12,734 nt of DNA from CAYVBJ01 sp964415185 (GCA_964415185.1 CAYPZI010000081.1:1-12734), one strand, 5' to 3'; positions 1 to 7,840 are shown, counted from the stretch's first letter. A program made the numbers and translations. Notes: generated by a model from the sequence alone, not told the origin.

Positions 1-2008
1 TCCCGCCTCCACCGCCGCGTCCACCACCGAACCGGAGCCCGCCCGGTCCGCCGCCCCCGGCAGGCGATATATTTAATTCAACTCCCGACCGTGACAGCAT
101 GGACCGTACATCTTCGATAATTTCGTTCGTCGTTTTGCTGCGTTCCCTCTGATCGACAAGCAGCACGTTCAGTTCACCAAGATTGGATTCCGTGCTCCAT
201 CGCTGGCGCCCTATATTGGAAATAACGGAACGCACCTCGGGAAGCTCTTGCAATTCTCTTGAGTAATCCCTGAGCACTTCTGCGGTGGTTGCAAGCTGAG
301 TACCGGCAGGAAGGGATATTCTCGCATTGAATTCACCTGCATCCGTTTCAGGAAAAAATTCTCCCGGTAACGAAGAAAACAGAAAGTATGATCCGGTCAT
401 TATACCAATTACAAAAATTACAATGGTATACTTTTTTCTCAGAATCCAGTGCAGTACCCTGCCATAATTTTTTTCCAGGTAGTTTATCCCTTTAAAAGTT
501 ACACTGTGACGGTCAAACTCTTCCCTTCTCAATAAAATTGAGGCAAGTACCGGAATCAAAACAATGGATGCAAGATATGAGCTTGTAATCGCGATTGATA
601 TTGTGAGTGCCAGGTCTCTCGTTACCGAACCCGTAATGCCTGTTACGCCCAAAATCGGCACGAAAACCGCGAGTGTAGTCAGTGTCGACCCGAGAAGTGC
701 CCCGGCAACTTCGTTGGTTCCTTCAAAAACGGCTTTAAACCTGTTCTGTCCCTGCTCGAGTTTACTTGCTATGCTTTCAGAAACCACGATCGAATTATCA
801 ACCAGCAAGCCAATTGCAAGGGCAATTCCTGTGATAGAGATAATATTCAGGCTGATATCAAGAAAATACATCGCTGCAAACGTAGCCGTCAGTGATACGG
901 GGATGCTTGTTGCAACAACCAGTGCAATCCGCCAGCCACCCATGAAAAACAGTAAAATCAATACAACTACAACCAGGGCCATCAGTGCAGATTGGGCAAG
1001 ATTCGATATAGAATCCTCGATATACTTGCCTTCGTCGCTCAAAACCTGCATAGTGACACTTTCAGGCAAATTATCCCGGAATTCCTGCATCGCCTTCACA
1101 ACCTCGAGCGTCACATCAAGGGTATTGGCATCCGACTGCTTCTGAATCTCTACGGTTACACTGTTTTTCCCGTTTACCTCTACAATTGAATTAATATCGG
1201 CATACGTATTTTCAACTTTTGATACATCGGATACGCGAATCGGCACACCGGTTTCACTCACTTTTATAACTGTCTGCCTGATTTCTTCAATATTTCTGTA
1301 GATGGATTCAGCGCGTACACTGTAACTTACTTTATCGGATACAAGGTTGCCGATGGGCTGCTTCACGTTGTTATTTCGAAGGGCAGTGACAACTTCGGAA
1401 GGCACAATCCTGTGCAATGCCATCGCTTCCGGATCCAGGTTTACAAAGAAATTCCGCTCAAGGCCGCCACGCGTATCTGCTGATGCAACTCCCGGAATTC
1501 TCTCAAATCGGGGTTCAATAAATTCAATTGATAACTGACGAAGCTGATCCAAACCCAGAAGCCCGGACTCGACACTAATGTTCATGATCGGGCGCCGGTC
1601 GGGATCAAATTGAAATATGACAGGTTCACCGGCTTCGGCAGGAAGCTGGTTTCGTATTCTGTCAATGGCTTCGCGTACATTCAGTTCCGTCTTTTGAATA
1701 TTGATACCCGATTGCAGGCTCAGGATTATAAAAGCTCCTCCCTGACGGACATTTGATTCAAGCGATTCAATTCCTTCCACACCCATAATCGCCCCTTCGA
1801 TAGGTTCTACAACAAGGCGGGACATATCATCAGGCGAAACATTCTGGTAATTGGTTGACACGGCCAATACCGGAATATTGAATTCAGGCATTAAAGTTAC
1901 CTTCAGATTCGTAAGCGAAAATATTCCAAAGCCGATTATCATCAGCGAAAACATGAAAACCGTTACCGGCCTTTTCAATATTTTTTCTGTCATTGATATC
2001 TTTTTCAT
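1..2008 (-). CDS. RND-family efflux transporter, second pump subunit (partial, C-terminus beyond left edge)
   Basis: Inner-membrane proton-driven exporter subunit of the AcrB/MdtB/HAE type. I translated 669 residues from the ATG at 2008; the frame stays open to the left edge, so roughly the last third is missing. Seen: the first membrane helix follows a KRPVTVFMF start; a periplasmic porter part lies at about 35-330; helices 2-6 lie at about 335-495; GLLVDNSIVVSES (about 400-412) is the helix-4 proton-relay motif with Asp404 but Asn405 where AcrB has a second Asp; helix 7 is near 525-547, followed by PGEFFPETD, typical of the second porter half. The visible part ends in a Gly-rich loop (651-669, 14 of 19 residues Gly). 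The gene starts 22 bases after the stop of the first pump gene and shares its strand, so it is the third gene of the operon. An alternative start is the ATG at 1993 (Met6). Family assignment is secure; substrate is unknown. Confidence 0.93.
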   Translation of the reverse strand, partial: MKKISMTEKILKRPVTVFMFSLMIIGFGIFSLTNLKVTLMPEFNIPVLAVSTNYQNVSPDDMSRLVVEPIEGAIMGVEGIESLESNVRQGGAFIILSLQSGINIQKTELNVREAIDRIRNQLPAEAGEPVIFQFDPDRRPIMNISVESGLLGLDQLRQLSIEFIEPRFERIPGVASADTRGGLERNFFVNLDPEAMALHRIVPSEVVTALRNNNVKQPIGNLVSDKVSYSVRAESIYRNIEEIRQTVIKVSETGVPIRVSDVSKVENTYADINSIVEVNGKNSVTVEIQKQSDANTLDVTLEVVKAMQEFRDNLPESVTMQVLSDEGKYIEDSISNLAQSALMALVVVVLILLFFMGGWRIALVVATSIPVSLTATFAAMYFLDISLNIISITGIALAIGLLVDNSIVVSESIASKLEQGQNRFKAVFEGTNEVAGALLGSTLTTLAVFVPILGVTGITGSVTRDLALTISIAITSSYLASIVLIPVLASILLRREEFDRHSVTFKGINYLEKNYGRVLHWILRKKYTIVIFVIGIMTGSYFLFSSLPGEFFPETDAGEFNARISLPAGTQLATTAEVLRDYSRELQELPEVRSVISNIGRQRWSTESNLGELNVLLVDQRERSKTTNEIIEDVRSMLSRSGVELNISPAGGGGPGGLRFGGGRGGGGG
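2..58 (-). repeat. Gly-rich low-complexity coding segment
   Basis: Codons 651-669 of the partial RND gene encode 14 glycines among 19 residues, broken only by Pro, Leu, Arg, Phe and Arg. Bases 1-60 contain 50 G or C, far above the adjoining DNA. The segment follows the strand ending VELNISPA and precedes the missing part of the second porter half. By position it may match the flexible loop near the substrate-cleft entrance in AcrB; that placement is inferred. The tract runs off the window, so its full length is unknown. Confidence 0.8.
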
Positions 2009-2030
2009 AACACTGTTCCTCGCTTAACGC

Positions 2031-5000
2031 TTATTCATTATTTGAAAGAGGGTCTTCTTTATGAACATAATCAAAGCCCATTTTTTCCACCATACGGTTC
2101 ACAATATTGTACATGCATGGAACTGCAACCAACATTAGTACGGTCGACATCGTCAAACCGCCGATTACGGTTCTTGCCATCGGGCTCCAGGTTTCGGCAC
2201 CGGAACCCAGCTGCAATGCAAGAGGCACCATTGCCAGTATTGTAGTAAAAGCTGTCATCAGGATGGGCCGGAGCCTTCGGCCCGCTCCGTTCACAATGGC
2301 TTCTACTCTTTTTTGCCCGCGGGATTGAAGGATTTTAATATAGTCGATCATGACAATCCCGTTATTGACTACGATTCCTGTAAGCAGTACCAGCCCAACC
2401 ATGGCTGTTACGCTAATCGCAGTATTTGTAAGCCAGAGCATTAACAATACACCGGTAAGGGCAAGCGGAATAGTAACAATAATGATAAAAGGCTCAACAA
2501 GACTTTCGAACTGCGAAGCCATTACCATATATGTGAGAATGCCTGCAATCAGGAATGCAATCATCAGAAAATAAAATGATTCCGACTGCTCTTCGGAATC
2601 CCCGGCTACTTCGAAGCGGTATCCGTCAGGCCATTCGATCTGAGAAAGTGAAGCACTTACCCTTTCGGATGCGGTTTTAAGATCAATATCATCAAGACCT
2701 GCCTCAATTTGTGCCATTCGCTCCTGGTCTACACGAATAATGCTCGACGGCCCATTAAAACGCTCGATCTGCGCAAGATTTTTTAGCGGCATCCAATCGC
2801 CGGCAGGGGTTTGCAACTGGAGATCCTGCAGATCAGTCGAAAATGCTTTGTCTTGCGGATCGAGCTGAACGAGTACTTCGAACTCAATGCCCTGGTCAAC
2901 AAAAGTGGTTGCCAGATTACCCTGAACCGCATTACTGACAGCTGATGCCACCTGCGAGGTAGTCATACCCACTCGTGATATTCTTTCCCTGTCCATATCG
3001 ATTCGCAATTCGGGCCTGCCCTGGTCGGCAGAGCTGAATACATTTACAATTCCATCAATATCCCGGATTCTGCCGGAAGCAACACCCGCAATTTCCTGCC
3101 TCACTTCCGGATCAAATCCATAAACCTGTACAATCAAACCCGTCTCCCCGTCCGGGCTAAGCGGATCTTCCCTGAGCTCGCGAATATTGGCGCCCGGCAC
3201 AACTTCAAGAGCCCTCAGAATATTTGCGGTAATTTCCTGTTGCGACCGGTCGCGTTCTTCAACTGGTATCAGTTCAACTCTTACTATACCCTGGTTACCA
3301 CCGGGATTTTCAGCACCTTCAATCCCCGTTTTGTCACCATAATCAGAAACAATCAGACGAATTTCAGGTACCTCCCTCCGTACAATTTCTTCTACCATAA
3401 CAATGGTTCTTTCAAGCTCAAACAGGTTTACTCCCGGCTCTCTCTGAATTTCAAGCGTAATGTAGTTTTCGTCAACTTCCGGAAAAAATTCACCGCCAAG
3501 CTGGTAAAAAATCGGGAGGGATGCAATCAAAAGAACAAATGAACCGGTTACAACCCATCCGCTGTGGTTTAAATATTTGCTTAGCAGAGCCTTGTAATCA
3601 TTTTCAATCTTTAAAAATGCACGTTCGAGAACAGGCGCAACCTTATTACTAAAAAATCCGCCAATTCTATTCCAGCCTGCGTCCAGGATGTAGATAAAGG
3701 GATACAGAGGCAACAGAATAATGAATGCCGGAATACTCAATATGCGATTCAGGTTAGATTGACTGCCCCAGGCCACAAGCCTTCTGAAAAGAGACTGATT
3801 TTCCGGGGTATCAGTATCTCCGTTCTGGTCTTCGGCTAAAAACAGGCGCGAACTCATTACAGGAATAAGCGTCAGGGCAACTACGACTGAAACCACGAGT
3901 GCAAAAGAAATCGTTAAAGCGAGATCCCTGAAAAGAAGCCCTGCTATACCGGGAACAAAAAGAACCGGCAGAAAGACAACCAAAGTCGTGAGAGTTGACA
4001 TCATGACCGGAGCAGCTACTTCAGAAGCTCCGTTCACAGATGAATTTTTGGCATCCTGGCCGTCTTCCCTGAATCTGAATATATTTTCAAGTACTACAAC
4101 CGCATTATCGACCACAAGCCCTACGGCAAGAGTTAAACCTGAAAGAGAGATGATGTTCAGGCTTACATCCGCCCAATGCATAATACTAAATGTGGTAATA
4201 ATTGAAACCGGAATGGAAACCGCTACGATCAGCGAGGTTCTTCCGCTTCTCAAAAATATGAGCAGCATCAGCACCACAAGAATAATTGCCTGGATGCCGG
4301 TCAGAATAAGGTTGCGAATCGACATTTCTATAAAATCCGCTTTGTTGGTAAGTATGTCGAGTTCAACGCCCGGAGGCATCAATGCCCGGATTTCATCCAG
4401 TTCCGAAATCACACCCGAGGCGGCGGTAACAACATTGCTGTCACTCTGTTTGTACACATTAATAATAACACCGTCATTACCCTGTACCCTTACATTGCCA
4501 ATGGGCTGAGATATGCCGTCTTCAACCTCAGCTACATCCTTCAAATAGATAGGGTCGTCTGCTTCGGTTGATGCCACGATTGTATTTCTGATTTGTTCGA
4601 GGCTCTTGAGATCGCCAATTGTGCGCAGTGAATAGGTCACATCACCTTCCGACAACTCACCTGCAGGTATCTGGATATTGGCCTGGTTCAAAGCCGTACC
4701 AACAGCTCCGATATCAAGATTATAAGATCTCATTTGAGAATTGCTCATCTTAACGTTAATCTGCCTCTCAAATCCACCGGCCGTTTCTGCGGAAGCCACC
4801 CCGGTTATCCTTTCGAGCCGCTGCTCAATCTGCTCACGCGCAATGGTACGAAGCTCACGCGGACTGCGTATGTCGGACGTAATCGTCAGCACCACTATCG
4901 GTTCATCATTCGGATCGTACGTAAAGACGATTGGCTGTTCAGCTTCTTCCGGAATAGACCTTCGTACCTGGTCCAGCCTTTTTCTAACTTCGGTTTCCGA

Positions 5001-5312
5001 TACAAACAGATCTGTGCCCCAATCAAAATTCAGGGTCACGACAGATGAACCCTGGCTGGAGAGAGATCTTACCCGCTGCACTCCCGATACACTACCAACC
5101 GACTCTTCGATAGGCCGGCTGATAAGTGTTTCCATATCTTCAGGGGCAACGCCTTCATAGGTTGTGAAAATGGTAATGGTCGGAAAAGAAACATCGGGAT
5201 AGAGATTCAGTCTCAGGTTGGTAAGCCCAAAAGCACCGAACCCGATCAGTATCAGGCTGATCATTAGAAAAGTGACCGGCCTTGCAACAGCAGTTTTAGA
5301 TAAATTCTTCAT
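2031..5312 (-). CDS. RND-family multidrug efflux transporter, first pump subunit
   Basis: Complete 1093-residue inner-membrane exporter (HAE1/AcrB-like), working as a trimer with the adaptor encoded just upstream. Seen: helix 1 at about 12-31; YPDVSFPTI (38-46), the typical start of the first porter half; helices 2-6 between about 333 and 490; GLVVDNAVVVLEN (398-410), with Asp402 kept and Asn403 replacing AcrB's second Asp; helix 7 at about 585-604 followed by GGEFFPEVDE; the second porter half at 610-905; helices 8-12 at 910-1072. Helix 10 carries VVNNGIVMIDY (981-991), with Asn where AcrB has its key Lys. An extra hydrophobic stretch (about 524-544) lies in the cytoplasmic linker between helices 6 and 7. 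The ATG at 5312 is 15 bases after the adaptor stop. Substrate cannot be told from sequence: antibiotics, bile-like compounds, lipids and others are all possible. Confidence 0.96.
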   Translation of the reverse strand: MKNLSKTAVARPVTFLMISLILIGFGAFGLTNLRLNLYPDVSFPTITIFTTYEGVAPEDMETLISRPIEESVGSVSGVQRVRSLSSQGSSVVTLNFDWGTDLFVSETEVRKRLDQVRRSIPEEAEQPIVFTYDPNDEPIVVLTITSDIRSPRELRTIAREQIEQRLERITGVASAETAGGFERQINVKMSNSQMRSYNLDIGAVGTALNQANIQIPAGELSEGDVTYSLRTIGDLKSLEQIRNTIVASTEADDPIYLKDVAEVEDGISQPIGNVRVQGNDGVIINVYKQSDSNVVTAASGVISELDEIRALMPPGVELDILTNKADFIEMSIRNLILTGIQAIILVVLMLLIFLRSGRTSLIVAVSIPVSIITTFSIMHWADVSLNIISLSGLTLAVGLVVDNAVVVLENIFRFREDGQDAKNSSVNGASEVAAPVMMSTLTTLVVFLPVLFVPGIAGLLFRDLALTISFALVVSVVVALTLIPVMSSRLFLAEDQNGDTDTPENQSLFRRLVAWGSQSNLNRILSIPAFIILLPLYPFIYILDAGWNRIGGFFSNKVAPVLERAFLKIENDYKALLSKYLNHSGWVVTGSFVLLIASLPIFYQLGGEFFPEVDENYITLEIQREPGVNLFELERTIVMVEEIVRREVPEIRLIVSDYGDKTGIEGAENPGGNQGIVRVELIPVEERDRSQQEITANILRALEVVPGANIRELREDPLSPDGETGLIVQVYGFDPEVRQEIAGVASGRIRDIDGIVNVFSSADQGRPELRIDMDRERISRVGMTTSQVASAVSNAVQGNLATTFVDQGIEFEVLVQLDPQDKAFSTDLQDLQLQTPAGDWMPLKNLAQIERFNGPSSIIRVDQERMAQIEAGLDDIDLKTASERVSASLSQIEWPDGYRFEVAGDSEEQSESFYFLMIAFLIAGILTYMVMASQFESLVEPFIIIVTIPLALTGVLLMLWLTNTAISVTAMVGLVLLTGIVVNNGIVMIDYIKILQSRGQKRVEAIVNGAGRRLRPILMTAFTTILAMVPLALQLGSGAETWSPMARTVIGGLTMSTVLMLVAVPCMYNIVNRMVEKMGFDYVHKEDPLSNNE

Positions 5313-5327
5313 TTGAATACCCGGTAT

Positions 5328-6638
5328 TTAATTTCCTGACTGGCCTTCATTCCGCCTGTTCTGCGAATTGCCGGAACCGTTTCCCGATTGAGCCCTTCTT
5401 TCACGCATTCTCTGTATTCTATCGGAAACCTGGTCAACCGTATCTGTTTCATTTGTGATACTTGAATCTCTCCCTGAAGTAACTGCATCGGGATTTGCAA
5501 CCCTTATTCTTGACCCCTCATTCAGGCTTCGCTGACCCGTTATAATCAATTTATCACCTGCGTTAAGGCCGGATAATACCTCGACCATCTCTCCTTGCTC
5601 GAGGCCAAGCTCAAGATCTCGTCTGGCTGCCACGGAGTCACCACGAGAAACAAATACCGAAAATGTTCGTCTGACTTCTACCGTATTTGTTTCCGGTTCA
5701 ATATACGTATCTACTTTCTCAACCAGGGCCGAGCGGGGAATAACCACAGCGTTTTCTTTAGTGATAAGAGTAATTCGTGACTCCGTGAGCACTCCCTGTT
5801 TTATAGATGGGGACGTTTCAGTAAGGCTTACCACGACCTCGCCAAGACCGGTAGTGGCATTCAACTGCGGGCTAATCCTCGAGACCACGCCTCTCCCGAC
5901 AATCCCATCCCGGTTTGACAGCCTCAATTCAACGGGCAGCCCAAGTTGCACTTCATTCCAGTCTTGCATGGGCAAATAAAGCCGGGTTTCATATCCTACA
6001 AGATTTGCAATCTCGTAAGCTGTCGTTCCGGTTGTTGCCAAATCACCCTCCGCAATCGACCGGCTCAAAACAACACCATTTACCGGTGATTTAATCTCCG
6101 TGTTAGCCAGGTCTTCCCTGCTTTGTGTAAGAGCTGCTCTTGAGGCTTCAACCTGTGCTTTGCTGTTTTCAAAGGTAGCCCTGGTTTCATCAAATTCAAG
6201 TTCACTGATGATATCGTTTTCAAATAATTTCTTCTGTCTTTCAAACTGTGTACTGTCACGCTCAAAATTGACAAGTGCCTGCTGTAACTGTGCTTTGGCT
6301 TGTTCAAGTGCATCTCTGAAAGGTACATCGTAAATTTTCGCCAGCAACTGCCCTTCCGTAACTTCATCTCCCAAATCGGCATAAATTCTGGTGACACGAT
6401 TACTAACCTGGGGATTTACATTCACAACATCCTGAGCCTTGATCGTTCCAAATGACCGGATCTGGCTTGAGATACTTGATCGTTTCACTTCTGCAATTTC
6501 AACACTGGTAGTTTGTCCGCTTCTGAATTGCCTGAAATTTTGGCTGCTGTTCTGTTGGTCTGACGATCCGGAGTTACATGCCGCAAAAGTGCCAAGTATT
6601 AAAAATAAAGTTAAGTACAGGTTTATAGATTGTTTCAA
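5328..6638 (-). CDS. RND efflux periplasmic adaptor (HlyD/AcrA-type membrane fusion lipoprotein)
   Basis: Adaptor that joins the RND pump to an outer-membrane channel. Of 436 residues, 1-20 form a lipoprotein signal peptide with lipobox GTFAAC, so Cys21 should be lipidated. Seen next: the first half of a lipoyl domain (about 62-103, including GDEVTEGQLLAKIYD), a long alpha-helical hairpin rich in Ala, Gln and Glu (about 106-180), the second lipoyl half (EIKSPVNGVVLSRSIAEGD, 181-199), a beta-barrel (about 206-295), a membrane-proximal domain (about 296-380), and a low-complexity Arg/Ser/Gly/Asn tail (about 405-436). The start is a TTG at 6638: no in-frame ATG lies between the upstream stop at 6684-6686 and the lipobox; an ATT at 6662 is the other candidate. 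It is first in the operon, 15 bases before the first pump gene. No TolC-like gene is in view. Confidence 0.95.
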   Translation of the reverse strand: MKQSINLYLTLFLILGTFAACNSGSSDQQNSSQNFRQFRSGQTTSVEIAEVKRSSISSQIRSFGTIKAQDVVNVNPQVSNRVTRIYADLGDEVTEGQLLAKIYDVPFRDALEQAKAQLQQALVNFERDSTQFERQKKLFENDIISELEFDETRATFENSKAQVEASRAALTQSREDLANTEIKSPVNGVVLSRSIAEGDLATTGTTAYEIANLVGYETRLYLPMQDWNEVQLGLPVELRLSNRDGIVGRGVVSRISPQLNATTGLGEVVVSLTETSPSIKQGVLTESRITLITKENAVVIPRSALVEKVDTYIEPETNTVEVRRTFSVFVSRGDSVAARRDLELGLEQGEMVEVLSGLNAGDKLIITGQRSLNEGSRIRVANPDAVTSGRDSSITNETDTVDQVSDRIQRMRERRAQSGNGSGNSQNRRNEGQSGN

Positions 6639-6935
6639 TTTCTTAGCTCGATGGTTGGAAATTTCGATTTTCTGTCTATTAAATTAAGAATGATTTCTAT
6701 TGCATCATTGGATAATTACTTCTTTTTAAATCTCTATAGGACAATTTTACAAGCATTTATAAAGCTTTTACAAAAGATCATTATTTTAGGTTATCAGTAT
6801 TCTTATAACCCTATATTCTGGTGTTCTGTAAAACGATTATGCTACCAGTTCATTTTAAAATTCGTTCCCTCTTTTGAACAGATTAATAACTTTTTACTTT
6901 CAGAATTATAATTAAATAAAACAAACTCTTAATTA
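6639..6935. promoter_or_regulatory. Divergent control region between efflux operon and mce
   Basis: This AT-rich stretch must hold the promoters for the leftward efflux operon and the rightward epimerase gene. A plus-strand reading frame crosses it (6630-6911), but its low-complexity product matches nothing I recognise and I do not call it a gene. A TTTG at 6873-6876, followed 18 bases later by TACTTTCA (6895-6902), loosely resembles the Bacteroidota TTTG/TAnnTTTG promoter. It is well placed for the start at 6936, but the -7 box matches poorly. A dyad in this region is listed separately. Confidence 0.5.
6789..6810. promoter_or_regulatory. Dyad GGTTAT-N10-ATAACC, possible operator
   Basis: A perfect 6-bp inverted repeat (6789-6794 and 6805-6810) separated by 10 bases, giving a 22-bp footprint. 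It lies about 150 bases upstream of the adaptor start and 125 bases upstream of the epimerase start. Size and spacing would suit a dimeric repressor, and pump operons are often controlled by TetR or MarR proteins. No regulator gene is adjacent, so the role is inferred; an arm of 6 bp can also arise by chance in AT-rich DNA. Confidence 0.3.
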
Positions 6936-7346
6936 ATGTTACATAAGCATCTTGATCATATTGGAATAGCAGTTAATGATTTGGAAAAAGCCAAGGATAT
7001 CTGGCAAAAACTATTAGGCACTCCCTGCTATAAAGAAGAAACAGTTGAAAGTGAAAAAGTTGTCACTGCATTTTTCCGTGCAGGTGAATCAAAAATAGAA
7101 CTGCTGGGAGCTTCAGAAGAGGGATCCGTCATTGAAAAGTACATTGAAAAAAGAGGTGAAGGCCTCCATCACATAGCTTTTGAAGTAGAAGATATAACAG
7201 AAGAGTTAAAAAGGCTCAAAGAAGATGGTTTTACCCTGCTGAACGAACAGCCTAAAAAAGGTGCCGACAACAAACTCATTGCCTTCGTGCATCCAAAAAA
7301 CAACACCGGCGTTCTTGTTGAAATTTGTCAAAGCATTGGGGATTAA
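6936..7346 (+). CDS. mce: Methylmalonyl-CoA epimerase (VOC superfamily)
   Basis: Interconverts (2R)- and (2S)-methylmalonyl-CoA, linking the B12-dependent mutase with propionyl-CoA carboxylase in propionate, odd-chain fatty acid and branched amino-acid metabolism; cytoplasmic. The 136 residues match the family's usual length and show two beta-alpha-beta-beta-beta units. The first begins LDHIGIAVNDLEKA (6-19), the second GLHHIAFEVEDI (76-87). Likely metal ligands are His8, Glu55 (KIELL), His79 and Glu129 (GVLVEICQ). The GEGLHHIAFEV and HPKNNTGVLVEI signatures separate it from glyoxalase I and dioxygenase relatives. The ATG at 6936 sits two residues before the first strand; no strong ribosome-binding site is seen. 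Neither mutase nor carboxylase genes are nearby. The next gene starts 85 bases downstream on the same strand and may be co-transcribed. Confidence 0.9.
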   Translation: MLHKHLDHIGIAVNDLEKAKDIWQKLLGTPCYKEETVESEKVVTAFFRAGESKIELLGASEEGSVIEKYIEKRGEGLHHIAFEVEDITEELKRLKEDGFTLLNEQPKKGADNKLIAFVHPKNNTGVLVEICQSIGD

Positions 7347-7416
7347 GAACTTTTTTGAGGAATTTGACATCCCGTAACGTTCTCAAAGCAAACATTAAAC
7401 GATTAGATTTTTCAAA

Positions 7417-7433
7417 ATAAAAAACTTTTTTAT
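7417..7433. repeat. 17-bp A/T palindrome overlapping a start codon
   Basis: AT-A6-C-T6-AT reads as a perfect inverted repeat around one C at 7425 and includes the first two bases of the ATG at 7432. A purely A-U hairpin could partly mask the start, or the A-tract could bend DNA. Function is unknown. Confidence 0.4.
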
Positions 7434-7839
7434 GCAAAACGGAATGCGATTTTTTGCTTATGCCACATGGGTTGTTATGCTCTCCGGAGCCATTATTCTA
7501 ATTTCGAATCCATTCTTGTCGTTCATAAATGATCCTTCCTGGGTTGGACTTGTTGCACTTCTTGCATTGGGTCTTTTGTACCTGAATCTCTCATATGCAT
7601 CCGTAAAACGGTATATAATCAAAATCTCCTCTCCCACTTATCTGCACTATGCCCTCGCATTTTTGATCTACCTGCCTGCTTCCTTCTGGATATATTTTGC
7701 AAGTGAAACGATAGAAGGGTCGCGTCTCATTACTCTCGTCGTACTGGCTTTTGCCATCTGTCTTGGAGCCGTTTACGGCCAGAAAAATGGAATGCGCGCA
7801 CGATATAGATATCTTGAAGAGCAGAACAAAAAAGGGTGA
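7432..7839 (+). CDS. Small four-helix membrane protein of unknown function
   Basis: 135 residues that I do not recognise as a named family. Four hydrophobic segments are evident: about 7-25 (aromatic start, then VVMLSGAIILIS), 38-55 (GLVALLALGLLYLNLSY), 70-90 (YLHYALAFLIYLPASFWIYF) and 99-116 (LITLVVLAFAICLGAVYG). A basic, charged tail follows (GQKNGMRARYRYLEEQNKKG), suggesting a cytoplasmic C-terminus. The short loop between helices 2 and 3 carries KRYIIK, also basic, which by the positive-inside rule puts both ends on the cytoplasmic side. There is no signal peptide, catalytic motif or cysteine pair. The start ATG at 7432 follows an A/T palindrome; Met5 (7444) is an alternative. It lies downstream of mce on the same strand and converges with the hydrolase gene, with 20 bases between stops. 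Continuous codon use and clean helices make it a likely real gene. Confidence 0.75.
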   Translation: MQNGMRFFAYATWVVMLSGAIILISNPFLSFINDPSWVGLVALLALGLLYLNLSYASVKRYIIKISSPTYLHYALAFLIYLPASFWIYFASETIEGSRLITLVVLAFAICLGAVYGQKNGMRARYRYLEEQNKKG

Positions 7840-7840
7840 A

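Noticed and set aside
564..1145. 193-codon plus-strand open frame inside the second RND gene
   Set aside because: It is antisense to a clear RND coding frame with recognisable motifs; its product is low in structure and lacks family features.
3988..4509. 173-codon plus-strand open frame inside the first RND gene
   Set aside because: Antisense shadow of the membrane-helix codons; rich in Ser, Thr and Ile as expected from reversed hydrophobic codons.
4741..5160. 139-codon plus-strand open frame
   Set aside because: Antisense shadow of the first RND porter domain; no recognisable domain.
6080..6397. 105-codon minus-strand frame within the adaptor gene
   Set aside because: Out-of-frame shadow of the adaptor's helical hairpin codons.
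6630..6911. 93-codon plus-strand open frame across the efflux/mce intergenic region
   Set aside because: Begins inside the adaptor gene's start on the other strand; composition follows the AT-rich DNA (Phe, Ile, Leu, Lys, Tyr), with no motif and no ribosome-binding site.
7346..7387. Possible terminator after mce (TTTGAG...CTCAAA and AGAAC...GTTCT pairs)
   Set aside because: Arms are five or six bases with loops of more than 20 bases and no T-run after the stem, so it does not resemble an intrinsic terminator.
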